Origin: Methanomicrobiaceae archaeon
Lineage (GTDB): Archaea; Halobacteriota; Methanomicrobia; Methanomicrobiales; Methanomicrobiaceae
Length of the DNA stretch: 64,000 nt
Assembly (NCBI GenBank): GCA_029762625.1
Contig: JARVGI010000001.1
Coordinates: 310,001 to 374,000 of the forward strand
Reading direction: 5' to 3'
In this document: in pieces, positions 51,244 through 61,116 of the stretch
Layout: each line of letters starts with the position of its first letter
Numbering within the stretch: position 1 is the first letter of the stretch
Made by a program: the position numbers and the translations under genes
Notes under the pieces: model-generated
Told to the model about the DNA's origin: nothing
Database searches by the model: none
What the model saw: the letters and a program-made list of their open reading frames with translations, nothing else

Positions 51244-51798
51244 TTGATAGGTAATCCCCTTCTTATAGATTATGCTGCCGGTGCACTGATGACCGCACTC
51301 TGGATCATGATCCCGGCATATGTGCCAAACCCCATCGCCGTGGTCGCGGGGGGAGGCACACCGATCGATCTGGGCACAACCTTCCGCGACGGCAGGAGAG
51401 TGCTGGGCGACGGGAAAACGTTCCGGGGATTGTTCGTCGGCATCATGGGCGGGATCCTCGCAGGAATCCTGCTCATCTGGCTCGAAGGTATCCTCGGATT
51501 CAGCATTCACACCCCATCCTCGGTGGTGCTGCTCGCCACCGGCGCATTGATCGGCGATCTCGTGAAAAGTTTTTTCAAGAGAAGATTGAATAAAAAGCGG
51601 GGAGAACAATGGTTTCTTGCGGACAGTTACGATCTGGTCGCCGGAGCGCTCGTCATGGTCGCACTCTTCGACCTCCCCTGGCTGACCGCACATGTCACCC
51701 TCCCCGTGGCGATCTGGATTATCATAGCAACACCGCTCTTGCACAGGGGAGCAAACATCATAGGATACCTTGCAGGAATGAAGGATGTTCCATGGTAA
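51244..51798 (+). CDS. carS: CDP-archaeol synthase CarS
   Basis: A 184-residue integral membrane protein that activates unsaturated archaeol (DGGGP) with CTP before headgroup attachment. The family's GGGTPIDLGTTFRDGRRVLGDGKTFRGLF segment is near residues 37-65, flanked by about five membrane helices. A TTG at 51244 is the only plausible start that keeps the first helix (DYAAGALMTALWIMIPAYV). It overlaps pyrE by 7 nt. Confidence 0.92.
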   Translation: MIGNPLLIDYAAGALMTALWIMIPAYVPNPIAVVAGGGTPIDLGTTFRDGRRVLGDGKTFRGLFVGIMGGILAGILLIWLEGILGFSIHTPSSVVLLATGALIGDLVKSFFKRRLNKKRGEQWFLADSYDLVAGALVMVALFDLPWLTAHVTLPVAIWIIIATPLLHRGANIIGYLAGMKDVPW

Positions 51799-52304
51799 AT
51801 GATATTGCAGAACTACTGGTCCGCTACGGCGCCATCGAGTGCGGGGACTTCACGCTGGCATCGGGAGCGAAAAGCAGATACTACGTGGATATTAAAACAG
51901 CCGCCACGAATCCGGATCTGCTGGAAGCGATCGGCGATGCCATCGCCGCCACGGGTGATTTCGATGTGGTTGCCGGGGTCGCGGTGGGAGCGGTGCCGAT
52001 CGCCGTTGCAGTCTCCCTCGCAGCCCGCAAACCCTACGCCATCATCCGGAGGGACGAAAAGGGGCACGGCAAAGCAGGAAATATAATCGGGGATGTGGCA
52101 GGAAAGGAGGTCCTTCTGGTTGAGGATGTGACGACCTCCGGCGGCAGTGTTCTCTACGGCATCCGGTGCCTGCAGGATGCCGGGGCGCGGATACGGCAGG
52201 TGGTCTGCGTCGTGGACCGGGAACAGGGCGCCGATGCCGCCCTGCGGGACATCGGGATCGAATTGACCGCACTGGTGAAGGCTTCGGACATTCTCACCCA
52301 ATAA
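51792..52304 (+). CDS. pyrE: orotate phosphoribosyltransferase
   Basis: A 170-residue PRTase forming OMP from orotate and PRPP. The PRPP loop is VLLVEDVTTSGGSVL (near residue 105). Family segments are GDFTLASGAKSRYYVDIK and IIRRDEKGHGKAGNIIGD. It overlaps carS by 7 nt; purD follows 36 nt on. Confidence 0.95.
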   Translation: MVNDIAELLVRYGAIECGDFTLASGAKSRYYVDIKTAATNPDLLEAIGDAIAATGDFDVVAGVAVGAVPIAVAVSLAARKPYAIIRRDEKGHGKAGNIIGDVAGKEVLLVEDVTTSGGSVLYGIRCLQDAGARIRQVVCVVDREQGADAALRDIGIELTALVKASDILTQ

Positions 52305-52340
52305 TCAATTTTTTTACGCCATAACGACATACTACTGGAC

Positions 52341-53627
52341 ATGAAGATACTTGTCGTCGGTGGTGGAGGCCGAGAGCACGCAATCACCACGGCACTTTCC
52401 CGCAATCCGGATGTGCAACTCTATTCGGTCATGGCAAAACCCAATCCCGGCATTGCCTCTCTTGCCACAGAGGTTTGCCTGGCCAAAGAGACACGAGTGA
52501 AGGAAATCACCGATTTTGCAATAACATCAGGAATCGAGTACGCGGTTATCGGTCCCGAAGCGCCCCTTGAGGCGGGCCTCGTGGACAGCCTGGAGAGCAG
52601 GGAGATCGCGTGCATCGGTCCGGTGCGTGCTGCCGCACGTCTGGAGACGGATAAGGGGTTCTGCCGGACGATGATGGAAAAACACGGGATCGCCGGGTGC
52701 CCCCGGCACCGGATTTTTGCCGCTCCGGAGGATGCCTGTGATTTCATCGATGCATATGACGGTGACCTCGCCATCAAGCCCATCGGGCTGACCGGCGGCA
52801 AGGGTGTCAGGATAATGGGCGAGCACCTTGATCGGGATGGTGCAAAGGAATACGTCCGCTCGCTCGGCGGCGATGTCGTGCTTGAAGAGAGACTGATCGG
52901 CGAGGAATTCACCCTGCAGGCGTTCGTTGACGGCTCGCATCTGGTCCCCATGCCGCTCGTGCAGGACCATAAACGGGCTTTTGAGGGTGATGTCGGGCCG
53001 AATACCGGAGGTATGGGATCGTACTCGATGCCCGACCACCGGCTGCCGTTTGTAACCGCCCGGGACTACGAACAGGCCCTCGCCATCATGAAGGACGCCG
53101 TCACGTCCATGTACCACGAGGGGTTCCCCTACCGGGGCATCCTCTACGGCCAGTTCATGAACACCGCCGAAGGGCCCAAGGTGATCGAATTCAATGCCCG
53201 CTTCGGCGATCCCGAAGCGATGAACGTCCTCTCCCTCCTCTCCTCCGATTTCACGGATATCATCTGCAGGATGGTCGAGGGATCCCTCTCCGCCTCCCAT
53301 GTGACGTTCGAGCAGAAGGCATCGGTCTGCAAATATATGGTACCCGAGGGCTACCCGGAAGCCCCGAGATCGGGGGAGCCGCTCGGTATCGGAGATACGG
53401 GTGCTGCGCTGCGCTACGATGCAAACGTGGTCGAGCAGAACGGCACACTCTACACCCAGACCTCGCGCACCCTCGCATTCGTAGGCCTCGGCGATACCCT
53501 TGAAGAGGCAGAGGGCGTGGCCGAAGCAGCGGCGGCAGCAGTACGCGGCGCAGTCCGTCACCGCAGGGATATCGGCACGGCGGATCTGCTGCAGCAGCGT
53601 ATCGATCATATGAGGGAACTGCGATGA
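52341..53627 (+). CDS. purD: phosphoribosylamine-glycine ligase
   Basis: A 428-residue ATP-grasp enzyme making GAR in purine synthesis. Features: [39 protein letters not shown], and [14 protein letters not shown] with [13 protein letters not shown]. It overlaps argF by 4 nt (ATGA), implying coupled translation. Confidence 0.96.
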   Translation: MKILVVGGGGREHAITTALSRNPDVQLYSVMAKPNPGIASLATEVCLAKETRVKEITDFAITSGIEYAVIGPEAPLEAGLVDSLESREIACIGPVRAAARLETDKGFCRTMMEKHGIAGCPRHRIFAAPEDACDFIDAYDGDLAIKPIGLTGGKGVRIMGEHLDRDGAKEYVRSLGGDVVLEERLIGEEFTLQAFVDGSHLVPMPLVQDHKRAFEGDVGPNTGGMGSYSMPDHRLPFVTARDYEQALAIMKDAVTSMYHEGFPYRGILYGQFMNTAEGPKVIEFNARFGDPEAMNVLSLLSSDFTDIICRMVEGSLSASHVTFEQKASVCKYMVPEGYPEAPRSGEPLGIGDTGAALRYDANVVEQNGTLYTQTSRTLAFVGLGDTLEEAEGVAEAAAAAVRGAVRHRRDIGTADLLQQRIDHMRELR

Positions 53628-54550
53628 AAAGAGACCTCCTCTCCATCCTCGATCTCTCGAAAGAGGAGCTCGAATCACTGCTGAATACCGCGGCCTCGCT
53701 GAAAGCATCGAGAGCGGGCGGCGAACCGGCCCCCTATCTCCCGGGGCGGACGCTCGGCATGATATTTGAGAAGGCCTCGACGAGAACGCGCATCTCGTTT
53801 GAGGTGGGCATGTACGAGCTGGGCGGAACCGCACTCTTTCTCAGCAGCCAGGATCTGCAGCTCGGCAGGGGCGAGGAGATACGGGACACCGCACGGGTTC
53901 TCTCGCGCTATGTCTCCGCCATCATGATCCGGGCGTACCGGCACGGCACCATCGAAGATATGGCGCGATATGCGACTGTACCGGTCATCAACGCCCTGAG
54001 CGACAGGGAACACCCCTGCCAGCTGCTCGCCGACATCCTCACGCTCCGCGAGCACTTCGGGGATACGGAGGGCCTCACCGTTGCGTGGGTGGGAGACGGA
54101 AACAACGTCTGCAACTCGCTCATCCTCTCATCTGCACTGGCCGGCTATACGGTGCGCGTCGCCGCACCGGAAGGCTACCTCCCGCCGGCAGCGCTGGTGG
54201 AGGAGGCGGTCGCACGCGGGGGCCGGGTCTCGATCGCCGCCACCCCCCGCGACGCAGTGCGCGACGCCGACGTGATCTATACCGACACGTGGATTTCAAT
54301 GGGCAGCGAAAACGAACAAAAAGAACGCGTATCCGCATTTGCCGGATATACCGTGGACCGGGACCTTGTTGACGGGGCGGCGGACGATGCCGTCGTGCTG
54401 CACTGCCTGCCCGCACACCGCGGTGAAGAGATTACGGATGACGTGATGGAAGGAGAAAACAGCCTGATCTGGGACCAGGCGGAAAACCGGCTCCACGCAC
54501 AAAAAGCGCTGCTTGTCCGGCTTATCGGGAAACAGGAAACGCGGGATTAA
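53624..54550 (+). CDS. argF: ornithine carbamoyltransferase
   Basis: A 308-residue enzyme making citrulline from ornithine and carbamoyl phosphate. The carbamoyl-phosphate site is [16 protein letters not shown], with [11 protein letters not shown] and [12 protein letters not shown] next. The ornithine loop [15 protein letters not shown] is intact. The stop overlaps the convergent small gene by 4 nt. Confidence 0.96.
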   Translation: MKRDLLSILDLSKEELESLLNTAASLKASRAGGEPAPYLPGRTLGMIFEKASTRTRISFEVGMYELGGTALFLSSQDLQLGRGEEIRDTARVLSRYVSAIMIRAYRHGTIEDMARYATVPVINALSDREHPCQLLADILTLREHFGDTEGLTVAWVGDGNNVCNSLILSSALAGYTVRVAAPEGYLPPAALVEEAVARGGRVSIAATPRDAVRDADVIYTDTWISMGSENEQKERVSAFAGYTVDRDLVDGAADDAVVLHCLPAHRGEEITDDVMEGENSLIWDQAENRLHAQKALLVRLIGKQETRD

Positions 54551-54783
54551 TCCTCCCCGATATAGTCCTCTAATTTTTTGAACACGTACGTTTCCACTTC
54601 CTCGACCACCTCTCTCGTCCCCCTGAATGCGAGCAGTTCCCTGACGTCACCCTCCATATTCGCATAATAGAGGCGTTCTTTGCGAGACACCAGCTCCACA
54701 TCGTACTTTTTCAGCACGTCGGCGATGATCGTCCGGGGGGTTCCCGGCGGAATCAGCATATCAAATTTTTCTTCTTCTGCCAT
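54547..54783 (-). CDS. 78-residue protein next to methanogenesis marker 14
   Basis: A small acidic protein starting MAEEEKFDMLIPPGTPRTII, then KKYDVELVSRKERLYYANMEGDVRELLAFRG. It ends 4 nt inside the argF stop. It lies 14 nt downstream of the methanogenesis-marker-14 gene on the same strand, so the two likely form one transcript. No family is recognised; association with marker 14 suggests, but does not show, a role in methanogenesis. Confidence 0.7.
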   Translation of the reverse strand: MAEEEKFDMLIPPGTPRTIIADVLKKYDVELVSRKERLYYANMEGDVRELLAFRGTREVVEEVETYVFKKLEDYIGED

Positions 54784-54797
54784 GGTACATTCAATCC

Positions 54798-56291
54798 TTA
54801 TTTACCAATTTTTATCCTCCGGCCCATAATGCACGGGCCACCCCGGACACCGCCGATGGGATTCTTCGGTTTGCCGAGCGAATTCATGCACCGACCCATC
54901 AGGGCGGCACCGCGGGCAAGGCCGTCATCCACGAAAACCACATGATCCTCGGGGTTTTCATAAATGCCTCTCTCGGCGATTCCATCGAGAATGATCTGGG
55001 GTTTTCGTCCCGAAATCGCCGCCCTGCCGGTAAATCCAATGGATGAATTCGGCGGAACAAGGCCCTCGCCAATCGCGACATCGATCAGGCGCAGCGCCAT
55101 GCGCGCGCAGACGTGATCGACGACTTCATTCAGCATGCCCATGCCATAGTTCTCATATATTTCAGCCCCAATTTCCTTAAGTTTGTCTGCGTCGCTGTTA
55201 TTCACACCGCAGTCAGAGCCGATCATCGCCACTCCCGATTCTTTTGCGATATCGGCAAATACCGGAACGCGACCGAAACGCTTCCTCTCTGGCGGCACGA
55301 TACGGATATCGATATGCGAATGGCACCGCTCCTCATAATCATGGACAAGAGAACTCTTCTTCTTTGAAAATGGGCTGATCTTGCTTTTTTCTCCGAAGAT
55401 GTCCAGTGCGGTTCCCGTGGCATCCGAAACCAGCCCGGTTCCCCGGACGATTGCATCGGGGATGGCACCGGCAAGGCCGCAGAAATTGCCGATGGTTTTC
55501 GCAAACGGTGTGGGCGCATCCTTCGCCACATCACTGGTGATACGCCCGTCGAGCGTCGTCCCGAAGTCGATGGATATGCATGGATTCCTGAAATCGACAG
55601 TGGTCCACTTGGCCCCTTCCTTGATCCCGGCCATGGCCAGCTCCCCTTCCATCTCGTTTGCCACCATCTCCACGCCCGAGCTCCCGATGGGCGGGGAGAC
55701 ACCGGCAACCGTGCCGCAGAACGTCACCTTGTCGGCGAAGCTGAATTTCTGGAGCCGCTTTGGAAGGTTCTCGATGGACATGGGCGGCGTCATCTTTTTG
55801 GGGGGGACGCCCGCGTCAAGACACCCGTTGGCAAGCGCGATGACGAAATCCCCCACCTGGTCCGGAGACTCCATCGCAGCCACGACGCCTGTGCTCCGCA
55901 CCACGAAATCAAGGTCGTCCTTGATGCTCAGCCCGGCCTCCCTGTGGCACTGGATAAGGGTATCCTTCACGAGTTCGGTGACCGATTCGCGAGTGATGGG
56001 CGTCCCCACAAGGGTTTCCCCGAACACCTCCTCGCCGGGTTTGGGCGGCCGTACATCCCGGCTCATGCTCACCGTTTTATGGATAATAAAACATCGTCCT
56101 GTTTCCAGGTTGGTCCCGGTCAGGATACATTTGGTGGTGGTATTTCCCATTTCAACAGATGCAACGATGAAATAGGGTTTGACGCGATATTCAGGCATTC
56201 TCATACCGGCACCGGTTCCGACAAAGGGGGGAGGGGGGCTCTCCACAATATTTGGTTTTCGCTTTCGGAACCGGTCAAAAAAACCACACAT
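54798..56291 (-). CDS. methanogenesis marker protein 14 (ASKHA-like)
   Basis: A 497-residue protein of the methanogenesis-marker-14 family, found in methanogens. After an N-terminal low-complexity segment (RKRKPNIVESPPPPFVGTGAG), an actin-like phosphate loop appears (VASVEMGNTTTKCILTG) and a second (CISIDFGTTLDGRIT), typical of ASKHA ATPases that activate corrinoid or Fe-S proteins. GFTGRAAISGRKPQIILDG and FVDDGLARGAALMGRCM follow. Function is not established. A TATA-like GTATAAAG about 30 nt before the ATG and no Shine-Dalgarno suggest a leaderless start. Confidence 0.85.
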   Translation of the reverse strand: MCGFFDRFRKRKPNIVESPPPPFVGTGAGMRMPEYRVKPYFIVASVEMGNTTTKCILTGTNLETGRCFIIHKTVSMSRDVRPPKPGEEVFGETLVGTPITRESVTELVKDTLIQCHREAGLSIKDDLDFVVRSTGVVAAMESPDQVGDFVIALANGCLDAGVPPKKMTPPMSIENLPKRLQKFSFADKVTFCGTVAGVSPPIGSSGVEMVANEMEGELAMAGIKEGAKWTTVDFRNPCISIDFGTTLDGRITSDVAKDAPTPFAKTIGNFCGLAGAIPDAIVRGTGLVSDATGTALDIFGEKSKISPFSKKKSSLVHDYEERCHSHIDIRIVPPERKRFGRVPVFADIAKESGVAMIGSDCGVNNSDADKLKEIGAEIYENYGMGMLNEVVDHVCARMALRLIDVAIGEGLVPPNSSIGFTGRAAISGRKPQIILDGIAERGIYENPEDHVVFVDDGLARGAALMGRCMNSLGKPKNPIGGVRGGPCIMGRRIKIGK

Positions 56292-56431
56292 AATAGTCGT
56301 TTTTTCCGTTGAAAACTTTATACCTTTCGATTTACGCAAATTTTCGCCACGACACCATACTGCCGGAGATATGCCGCATCGTCTATCCGCGGGGTATCAG
56401 GAACCCGGGCACCGGGCAGTGACCGACGCCC

Positions 56432-56716
56432 TCAATCTTTCAGGCCGATGACCCGCACCGTGACCAGCTGGAAAAAGCCCACGGCATAGACAAACCATGT
56501 GGCAAATGCACACAGACCGGCGAATGTTTTTGAGAGCCCGAGAGAGGAGAGAAAAAGGGGGAGCTGAACAGTACTGTGTACCAGTCCGCCGGCAACCGCA
56601 GCGACGATGCCTGCCTGTCCTCCCGTGCCCACAAACGCGACCAGTCCCATCCCGCAGGAGATGCTAACCAGTATATTGAACAGTAAAAGCAAGAGTGCCA
56701 CGATGTAGGTTTTCAT
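56432..56716 (-). CDS. small membrane protein
   Basis: A 94-residue protein with about three membrane helices (TYIVALLLLLFNILVSISCG; VAAVAGGLVHSTVQLPLFL; FAGLCAFATWFVYAVGFFQ). The ATG at 56716 begins MKTYIVALL; longer in-frame starts add basic residues without a family signal. Single gene, with marker 14 140 nt downstream. No family is recognised. Confidence 0.65.
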   Translation of the reverse strand: MKTYIVALLLLLFNILVSISCGMGLVAFVGTGGQAGIVAAVAGGLVHSTVQLPLFLSSLGLSKTFAGLCAFATWFVYAVGFFQLVTVRVIGLKD

Positions 56717-56966
56717 CAGCCAGATCCCCCGGAAACGCTGGAGGAAGGAGTCCTGCGATCCTCCCGTCAGATACCCATTGTTTACGTTCTTTGAAGGATA
56801 TTTTATCAATGAGGTATATACATTCTCTTTTTCCCGCGTCCCCTCACCATTGTTTCCTGTCCCCGGGCAACGCTATTTACTCTCCGGTGCCATGCGTGAT
56901 AGAACGCCGTGATGTCGGGCGACCGCCATCCCCCGTACGACACACGGAACACAGGAGAGTATTCGT

Positions 56967-57383
56967 ATGACAGTCCTGACCGACGAGATGAAAGACGTGC
57001 TGCACAAGAACAACAAGAAATTCATCGCGGTTCCCATGGCCACTGCATCAAAGGAGGGGGTGCCGAATGTCGCACCCATGGCCTCCGTCTGGGTACGCGA
57101 CGACGCCACGCTCTGGATATGCGACAACTTCATGAAAAAAACGCTGCATAACCTGCAGGAAAATCCCATCGCTGCGTTCTACTTCTGGGACGCCGATACA
57201 AAGCGGTGTTTTCAGGTCAAGGGACATGCCGGGATCCACACGAGCGGGCCGGAGTATGAAGAGATGTACGGGATGGTGAAAAAAGAGCGCCCGTCGTTTC
57301 CGGCGAAATCGCTCATCGTCGTTACCATCACCGCAGTCTACGACTGCACCCCGGGAGCGAACGCCGGGGCACAGCTGCAGTAG
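56967..57383 (+). CDS. pyridoxamine 5'-phosphate oxidase-like flavoprotein
   Basis: A 138-residue split-barrel protein of the PNPOx-like FMN/F420-binding superfamily. Features: NNKKFIAVPMATASKEGVPNVAPMASVWV (first strands), LWICDNFMKKTLHNLQENPIAAFYF and FQVKGHAGIHTSGPEYEEMYGMV. The cofactor and substrate are unknown; F420 or FMN are both plausible in this host. It converges on argG 6 nt away. Confidence 0.8.
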   Translation: MTVLTDEMKDVLHKNNKKFIAVPMATASKEGVPNVAPMASVWVRDDATLWICDNFMKKTLHNLQENPIAAFYFWDADTKRCFQVKGHAGIHTSGPEYEEMYGMVKKERPSFPAKSLIVVTITAVYDCTPGANAGAQLQ

Positions 57384-57389
57384 GCGCTT

Positions 57390-58574
57390 CTAGCGGTCCA
57401 TATTTTTATGCATTCGCGCCTGGAGACCGAAGAACGCCGAGAAACCGACGGAATGGGTCTGGTCCAGCATCGGGCTGTCAAAAGAGACCATCTCATCGGA
57501 ATAGAGCCCTGAAACCGAGCTCCTGCCGGCGACATGCACGCTGCCCTTGTAGAGCACGACATCGACGGTACCGGACAGGCGCTGCTGGGTGGTGTCGATG
57601 AACGCGTTGAGGGCCGCAAAGAGCGGCTCGTGCACCAGGCCCATATAGCCGAGTTCAGCCCATTTTTCATCCACACACTGTTTGAAGGCAAGCTCCTGGC
57701 GCGAGAGCACGAGATGTTCCAGATCGCGGTGGGCCGCGAGAATGGCGGTCGCCGCAGGGTGCTCGTAGATCTCGCGTGCCTTGATCCCGAGGATGCGATC
57801 CTCGATCATGTCGTTCCGGCCGACGCCGTTGCGCCCGGCGATGAGGTTGAGCCGCTGGATCAGCGCAAGGCCGGTCAGGTCTTCTTCGTTGATCGCCACG
57901 GGGACACCTTTCTCGAACGAGATCCGGACCGTCTCGGGCGTATCGGGCGCCTGTGTGGGGGAGACCGTCCATGCATAGATGTCTTCGGGAGGGTGATGCG
58001 CCGGGTTCTCGAGAATGCCTCCCTCGATGCTCCTGCTCCAGCAGTTTTCATCGATACTATAGGGGTTTTCCCTGCCGACCGAAACCGGTATGCCGTGTTC
58101 GCGGGCATACTCGATCTCCCAGTCCCGCGTGAGGTTCATCTCCCTCATGGGTGCGATGATTTCCAGTCCGGCGGACCTGAAAATGAAATCGAATCGCAGC
58201 TGGTCGTTGCCCTTGCCGGTACAGCCGTGTGCCACCGCTTCGGCCCCTTCGCTTCTCGTGATATTGACGATCTCTTCCGCGATGAGCGGGCGGGCGAGTG
58301 AGGTGCCCATCGGATAGCCCTCATAGGACCCGTTTGCCTTGATCGAGGGGAAAATATACTCCTCCACGAACCGGTCCTTGACATCGATCGTGTAGTGTTT
58401 GTCGGCAATCTGTCTGCCCTTCTGCGTCGCACGCTCGATATCGGCTTCGGGCTGCCCGACATCAACGGCAACGGTGATGACCTCGTCAAAGCCATAGTGC
58501 TCTTTGAGAAGGGGGACGCAGATGGAGGTATCCAGCCCCCCGGAGAATGCAAGAACTACCTTTCCTTTTCCCAT
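57390..58574 (-). CDS. argG: argininosuccinate synthase
   Basis: A 394-residue enzyme condensing citrulline and aspartate using ATP. The ATP P-loop is [28 protein letters not shown] and [15 protein letters not shown]-like segments ([15 protein letters not shown]) follow. Full length and intact. It starts in a 378-nt gap before the transporter operon. With argF it covers the citrulline end of arginine synthesis; argH is not in the window. Confidence 0.96.
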   Translation of the reverse strand: MGKGKVVLAFSGGLDTSICVPLLKEHYGFDEVITVAVDVGQPEADIERATQKGRQIADKHYTIDVKDRFVEEYIFPSIKANGSYEGYPMGTSLARPLIAEEIVNITRSEGAEAVAHGCTGKGNDQLRFDFIFRSAGLEIIAPMREMNLTRDWEIEYAREHGIPVSVGRENPYSIDENCWSRSIEGGILENPAHHPPEDIYAWTVSPTQAPDTPETVRISFEKGVPVAINEEDLTGLALIQRLNLIAGRNGVGRNDMIEDRILGIKAREIYEHPAATAILAAHRDLEHLVLSRQELAFKQCVDEKWAELGYMGLVHEPLFAALNAFIDTTQQRLSGTVDVVLYKGSVHVAGRSSVSGLYSDEMVSFDSPMLDQTHSVGFSAFFGLQARMHKNMDR

Positions 58575-58952
58575 AATGCCCAGATCTCCACTTCAAATCC
58601 CGAATATGCATCAGGTTGCGCTTCAGCTACAGTACCTGTGATCTCCGATGCAATAAATCAATGGTATCGATAAATCAGGCATGCGTGAGTCAGATGGACT
58701 GAAGGGGATTGATGCATTCATTGTTCGCGCACCACCGGCAAAAATCCGCACCGTTCCGGGTTTCAGGGATTCAGCGCGGCATGAATTCGAGTGCCATCGC
58801 CTGAGCGGCGGCAATCAAAAAATACATGCCCGGGTGTCGTCTGTTCCCTGATAAAACGCGTAATCACCTCTTCTGTGAAATCTAAACCGTTATTACTCAT
58901 AAAAATGAAACCTTAGAGTAGAACGATTATTTTATATTTATGAGGTTATTTA
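58575..58952. promoter_or_regulatory. divergent promoter region between argG and the betaine transporter
   Basis: A 378-nt gap. The right third is AT-rich, with TATA-like strings such as CATAAAAATG (about 58899-58909) and a GAGGT ribosome binding site 7 nt before the transporter start. Nothing gene-like, and no riboswitch, was seen in the rest. Confidence 0.45.
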
Positions 58953-60170
58953 ATGCAAGATCCAGAGGACATGGAGAAGAGGGTGAAAGTTCGGGTTGAA
59001 AACCTGACAAAGGTCTTTGGTCCAAAGCCAATGCTCGCGCTGGAACTACTGGATAAAGGCGAACACAAACAGGATATACTTGAGAAAACAAGGCAGAACG
59101 TCGCCCTCAATAATGTCTCCTTCGAGGTCTATGACGGGGATATCTTCGTCCTGATGGGGCTGTCGGGGTGCGGGAAATCAACCCTGCTCCGGTGCATCAA
59201 CCGCCTCATCGAACCGACGAGAGGCTCGATCACCATCGATGACGAGGATATTCTCAGGATGGACCAGGAGGAACTGCGGGAACTCCGCCGGAAAAAACTG
59301 GGGATGATATTCCAGAGCTTCGCCCTCCTGCCCCACCGGAGCATCCTCGACAATGTCGCCTTCGGGCTGGAAATACAGGGAATGCCGGTTGAAGAACGCT
59401 ACGGCAAGGCTCGCGAGGCGATCAGGCTGGTCGGTCTCGAAGGATACGAAGAGAGCAAACCGCCACAGCTCTCGGGAGGGATGCAGCAGCGGGTCGGGCT
59501 GGCGAGGGCGCTTGCGAGCGATGCGGATATTCTCCTGATGGACGAGGCGTTCAGCGCACTCGACCCCCTCATCCGCCGTGACATGCAGGACGAACTGCTC
59601 GACCTTCAGGAACGGGTGAGCAAGACGATCATCTTCGTGAGCCATGACCTGGACGAAGCGCTCAAACTGGGGGACCGGATCGCGCTGATGAAAGACGGCG
59701 AGATCGTCCAGGTGGGCACCGCAGAGGAAATCCTCACGAAGCCGAGCACCAGTTATGTGGAGAAATTCGTCGAGGACGTGGATATGGCAAAGGTGCTGAC
59801 GGCCCGTGATGTCATGAAACGTCCCGAACCCCTGCTCTCCCTCGATTCCGGCCCCACCAACGCCCTGCGCCTGATGAAAGAATATGGCATTTCAAGCGTG
59901 TTCGTGGTCGCCAAACACCGCCAGTTCCGCGGCCTTGTGACAGCGGACGACGCAATAGGAGCTAAATCGGCAAACAAACCCCTCCAGGACATTCTCATCA
60001 CAAACCTGACGACAGTCCCTCCTGACACGCCCGTCGCCGAGATCATTCCGATGATTGCAGAAGCGCAGTATCCCGTGGCGGTGGTCGACGATACCGGCAA
60101 GATGAGGGGAATAATCGTGCGCGGGTCGGTGCTTGCCGCGCTCGCCCGTATGGAGGTCGATGCCCTGTGA
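58953..60170 (+). CDS. proV: glycine betaine/proline ABC transporter, ATP-binding subunit with CBS domains
   Basis: A 405-residue ATPase of the OpuA/ProU class. Walker A GLSGCGKST, signature LSGGMQQRVGLARAL and Walker B ILLMDEAFSALDP are intact. Residues about 280-400 form a tandem CBS pair (LTARDVMKRPEPLLSL; ILITNLTTVPPDTPVAEIIP) which in OpuA senses ionic strength. It overlaps the permease gene by 4 nt. The role is osmolyte uptake, as expected in methanogens under salt stress. Confidence 0.93.
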   Translation: MQDPEDMEKRVKVRVENLTKVFGPKPMLALELLDKGEHKQDILEKTRQNVALNNVSFEVYDGDIFVLMGLSGCGKSTLLRCINRLIEPTRGSITIDDEDILRMDQEELRELRRKKLGMIFQSFALLPHRSILDNVAFGLEIQGMPVEERYGKAREAIRLVGLEGYEESKPPQLSGGMQQRVGLARALASDADILLMDEAFSALDPLIRRDMQDELLDLQERVSKTIIFVSHDLDEALKLGDRIALMKDGEIVQVGTAEEILTKPSTSYVEKFVEDVDMAKVLTARDVMKRPEPLLSLDSGPTNALRLMKEYGISSVFVVAKHRQFRGLVTADDAIGAKSANKPLQDILITNLTTVPPDTPVAEIIPMIAEAQYPVAVVDDTGKMRGIIVRGSVLAALARMEVDAL

Positions 60171-61015
60171 TCCCGACATCAATCGTCCCAAAGATCCCCA
60201 TCGGCGAGATGGTCGAGGGGCTCGTCGACTGGATCGATGACTATTTCGGGTGGCTTCTGGACCTCATCAGTGCGCTGCTCGACTTTCTGGTGAGCGGATT
60301 CCAGGAGATCCTTCTTCTCATCCCGCCGCTCCTCCTGATCCTCATCCTCTCGGCCATCGTCTGGCAGGTGACGAGGAGAGACTGGAAGATTGCCGTTATC
60401 GTAGGCTTCGGCCTCCTTCTCATCTGGAACATGCGGTTGTGGCCTGCGGCAATGCAGACGCTGGCACTAGTGATCTCGTCTGCCATCGTCACCCTGATCA
60501 TCGCCATACCGCTGGGCATCCTTGCCGCACGCCATGATCTCGTCGATGCAGTGATCAGGCCGATCCTCGACTTCATGCAGACCATGCCCTCGTTCGTGTA
60601 CCTCATCCCGGCAGTCATCTTCTTCGGGCTCGGCAACGTCCCGGGCATGATCGCGACCGTGATTTTCGCCATGCCGCCGGCCATACGCCTCACCAATCTC
60701 GGCATCCGCCAGATACCCAAAGAGCTCATCGAGGTCTCGGATGCCTTCGGCGCAACCAGCAACCAGAAGCTGATCAAGGTGCAGCTCCCGGTTGCACTGC
60801 CCACCATTATGGCCGGCGTGAACCAGTGCATCATGCTCGCCCTCTCCATGACGGTGATCGCCTCGATGATCGGTGCCGGGGGCCTCGGCCTGAACGTCCT
60901 GAAAGGGATCCAGCGGGTCGATATCGGGGGCGGGTTCGAAGCCGGGCTGGCGATCGTCATCATCGCCATCGTGCTCGACCGCATCACCCAGAATATCATC
61001 CAGTCGGGCCCATAA
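60167..61015 (+). CDS. proW: glycine betaine ABC transporter permease
   Basis: A 282-residue permease with an N-terminal amphipathic part and about six membrane helices. The ABC-coupling EAA loop is GATSNQKLIKVQLPVALPTIMAGVNQ. It follows proV with an ATGA-type overlap (GTGA). One permease per operon implies a homodimer. Confidence 0.93.
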   Translation: MIPTSIVPKIPIGEMVEGLVDWIDDYFGWLLDLISALLDFLVSGFQEILLLIPPLLLILILSAIVWQVTRRDWKIAVIVGFGLLLIWNMRLWPAAMQTLALVISSAIVTLIIAIPLGILAARHDLVDAVIRPILDFMQTMPSFVYLIPAVIFFGLGNVPGMIATVIFAMPPAIRLTNLGIRQIPKELIEVSDAFGATSNQKLIKVQLPVALPTIMAGVNQCIMLALSMTVIASMIGAGGLGLNVLKGIQRVDIGGGFEAGLAIVIIAIVLDRITQNIIQSGP

Positions 61016-61116
61016 GGACCCATACACATTTATAGAGTCAGCCACATAACGAAAACTGGCCCCTATTCAGGCCCTTTTTACCTTTCGGTAAGGTATGTCG
61101 CATTGGATGTGAGCGT

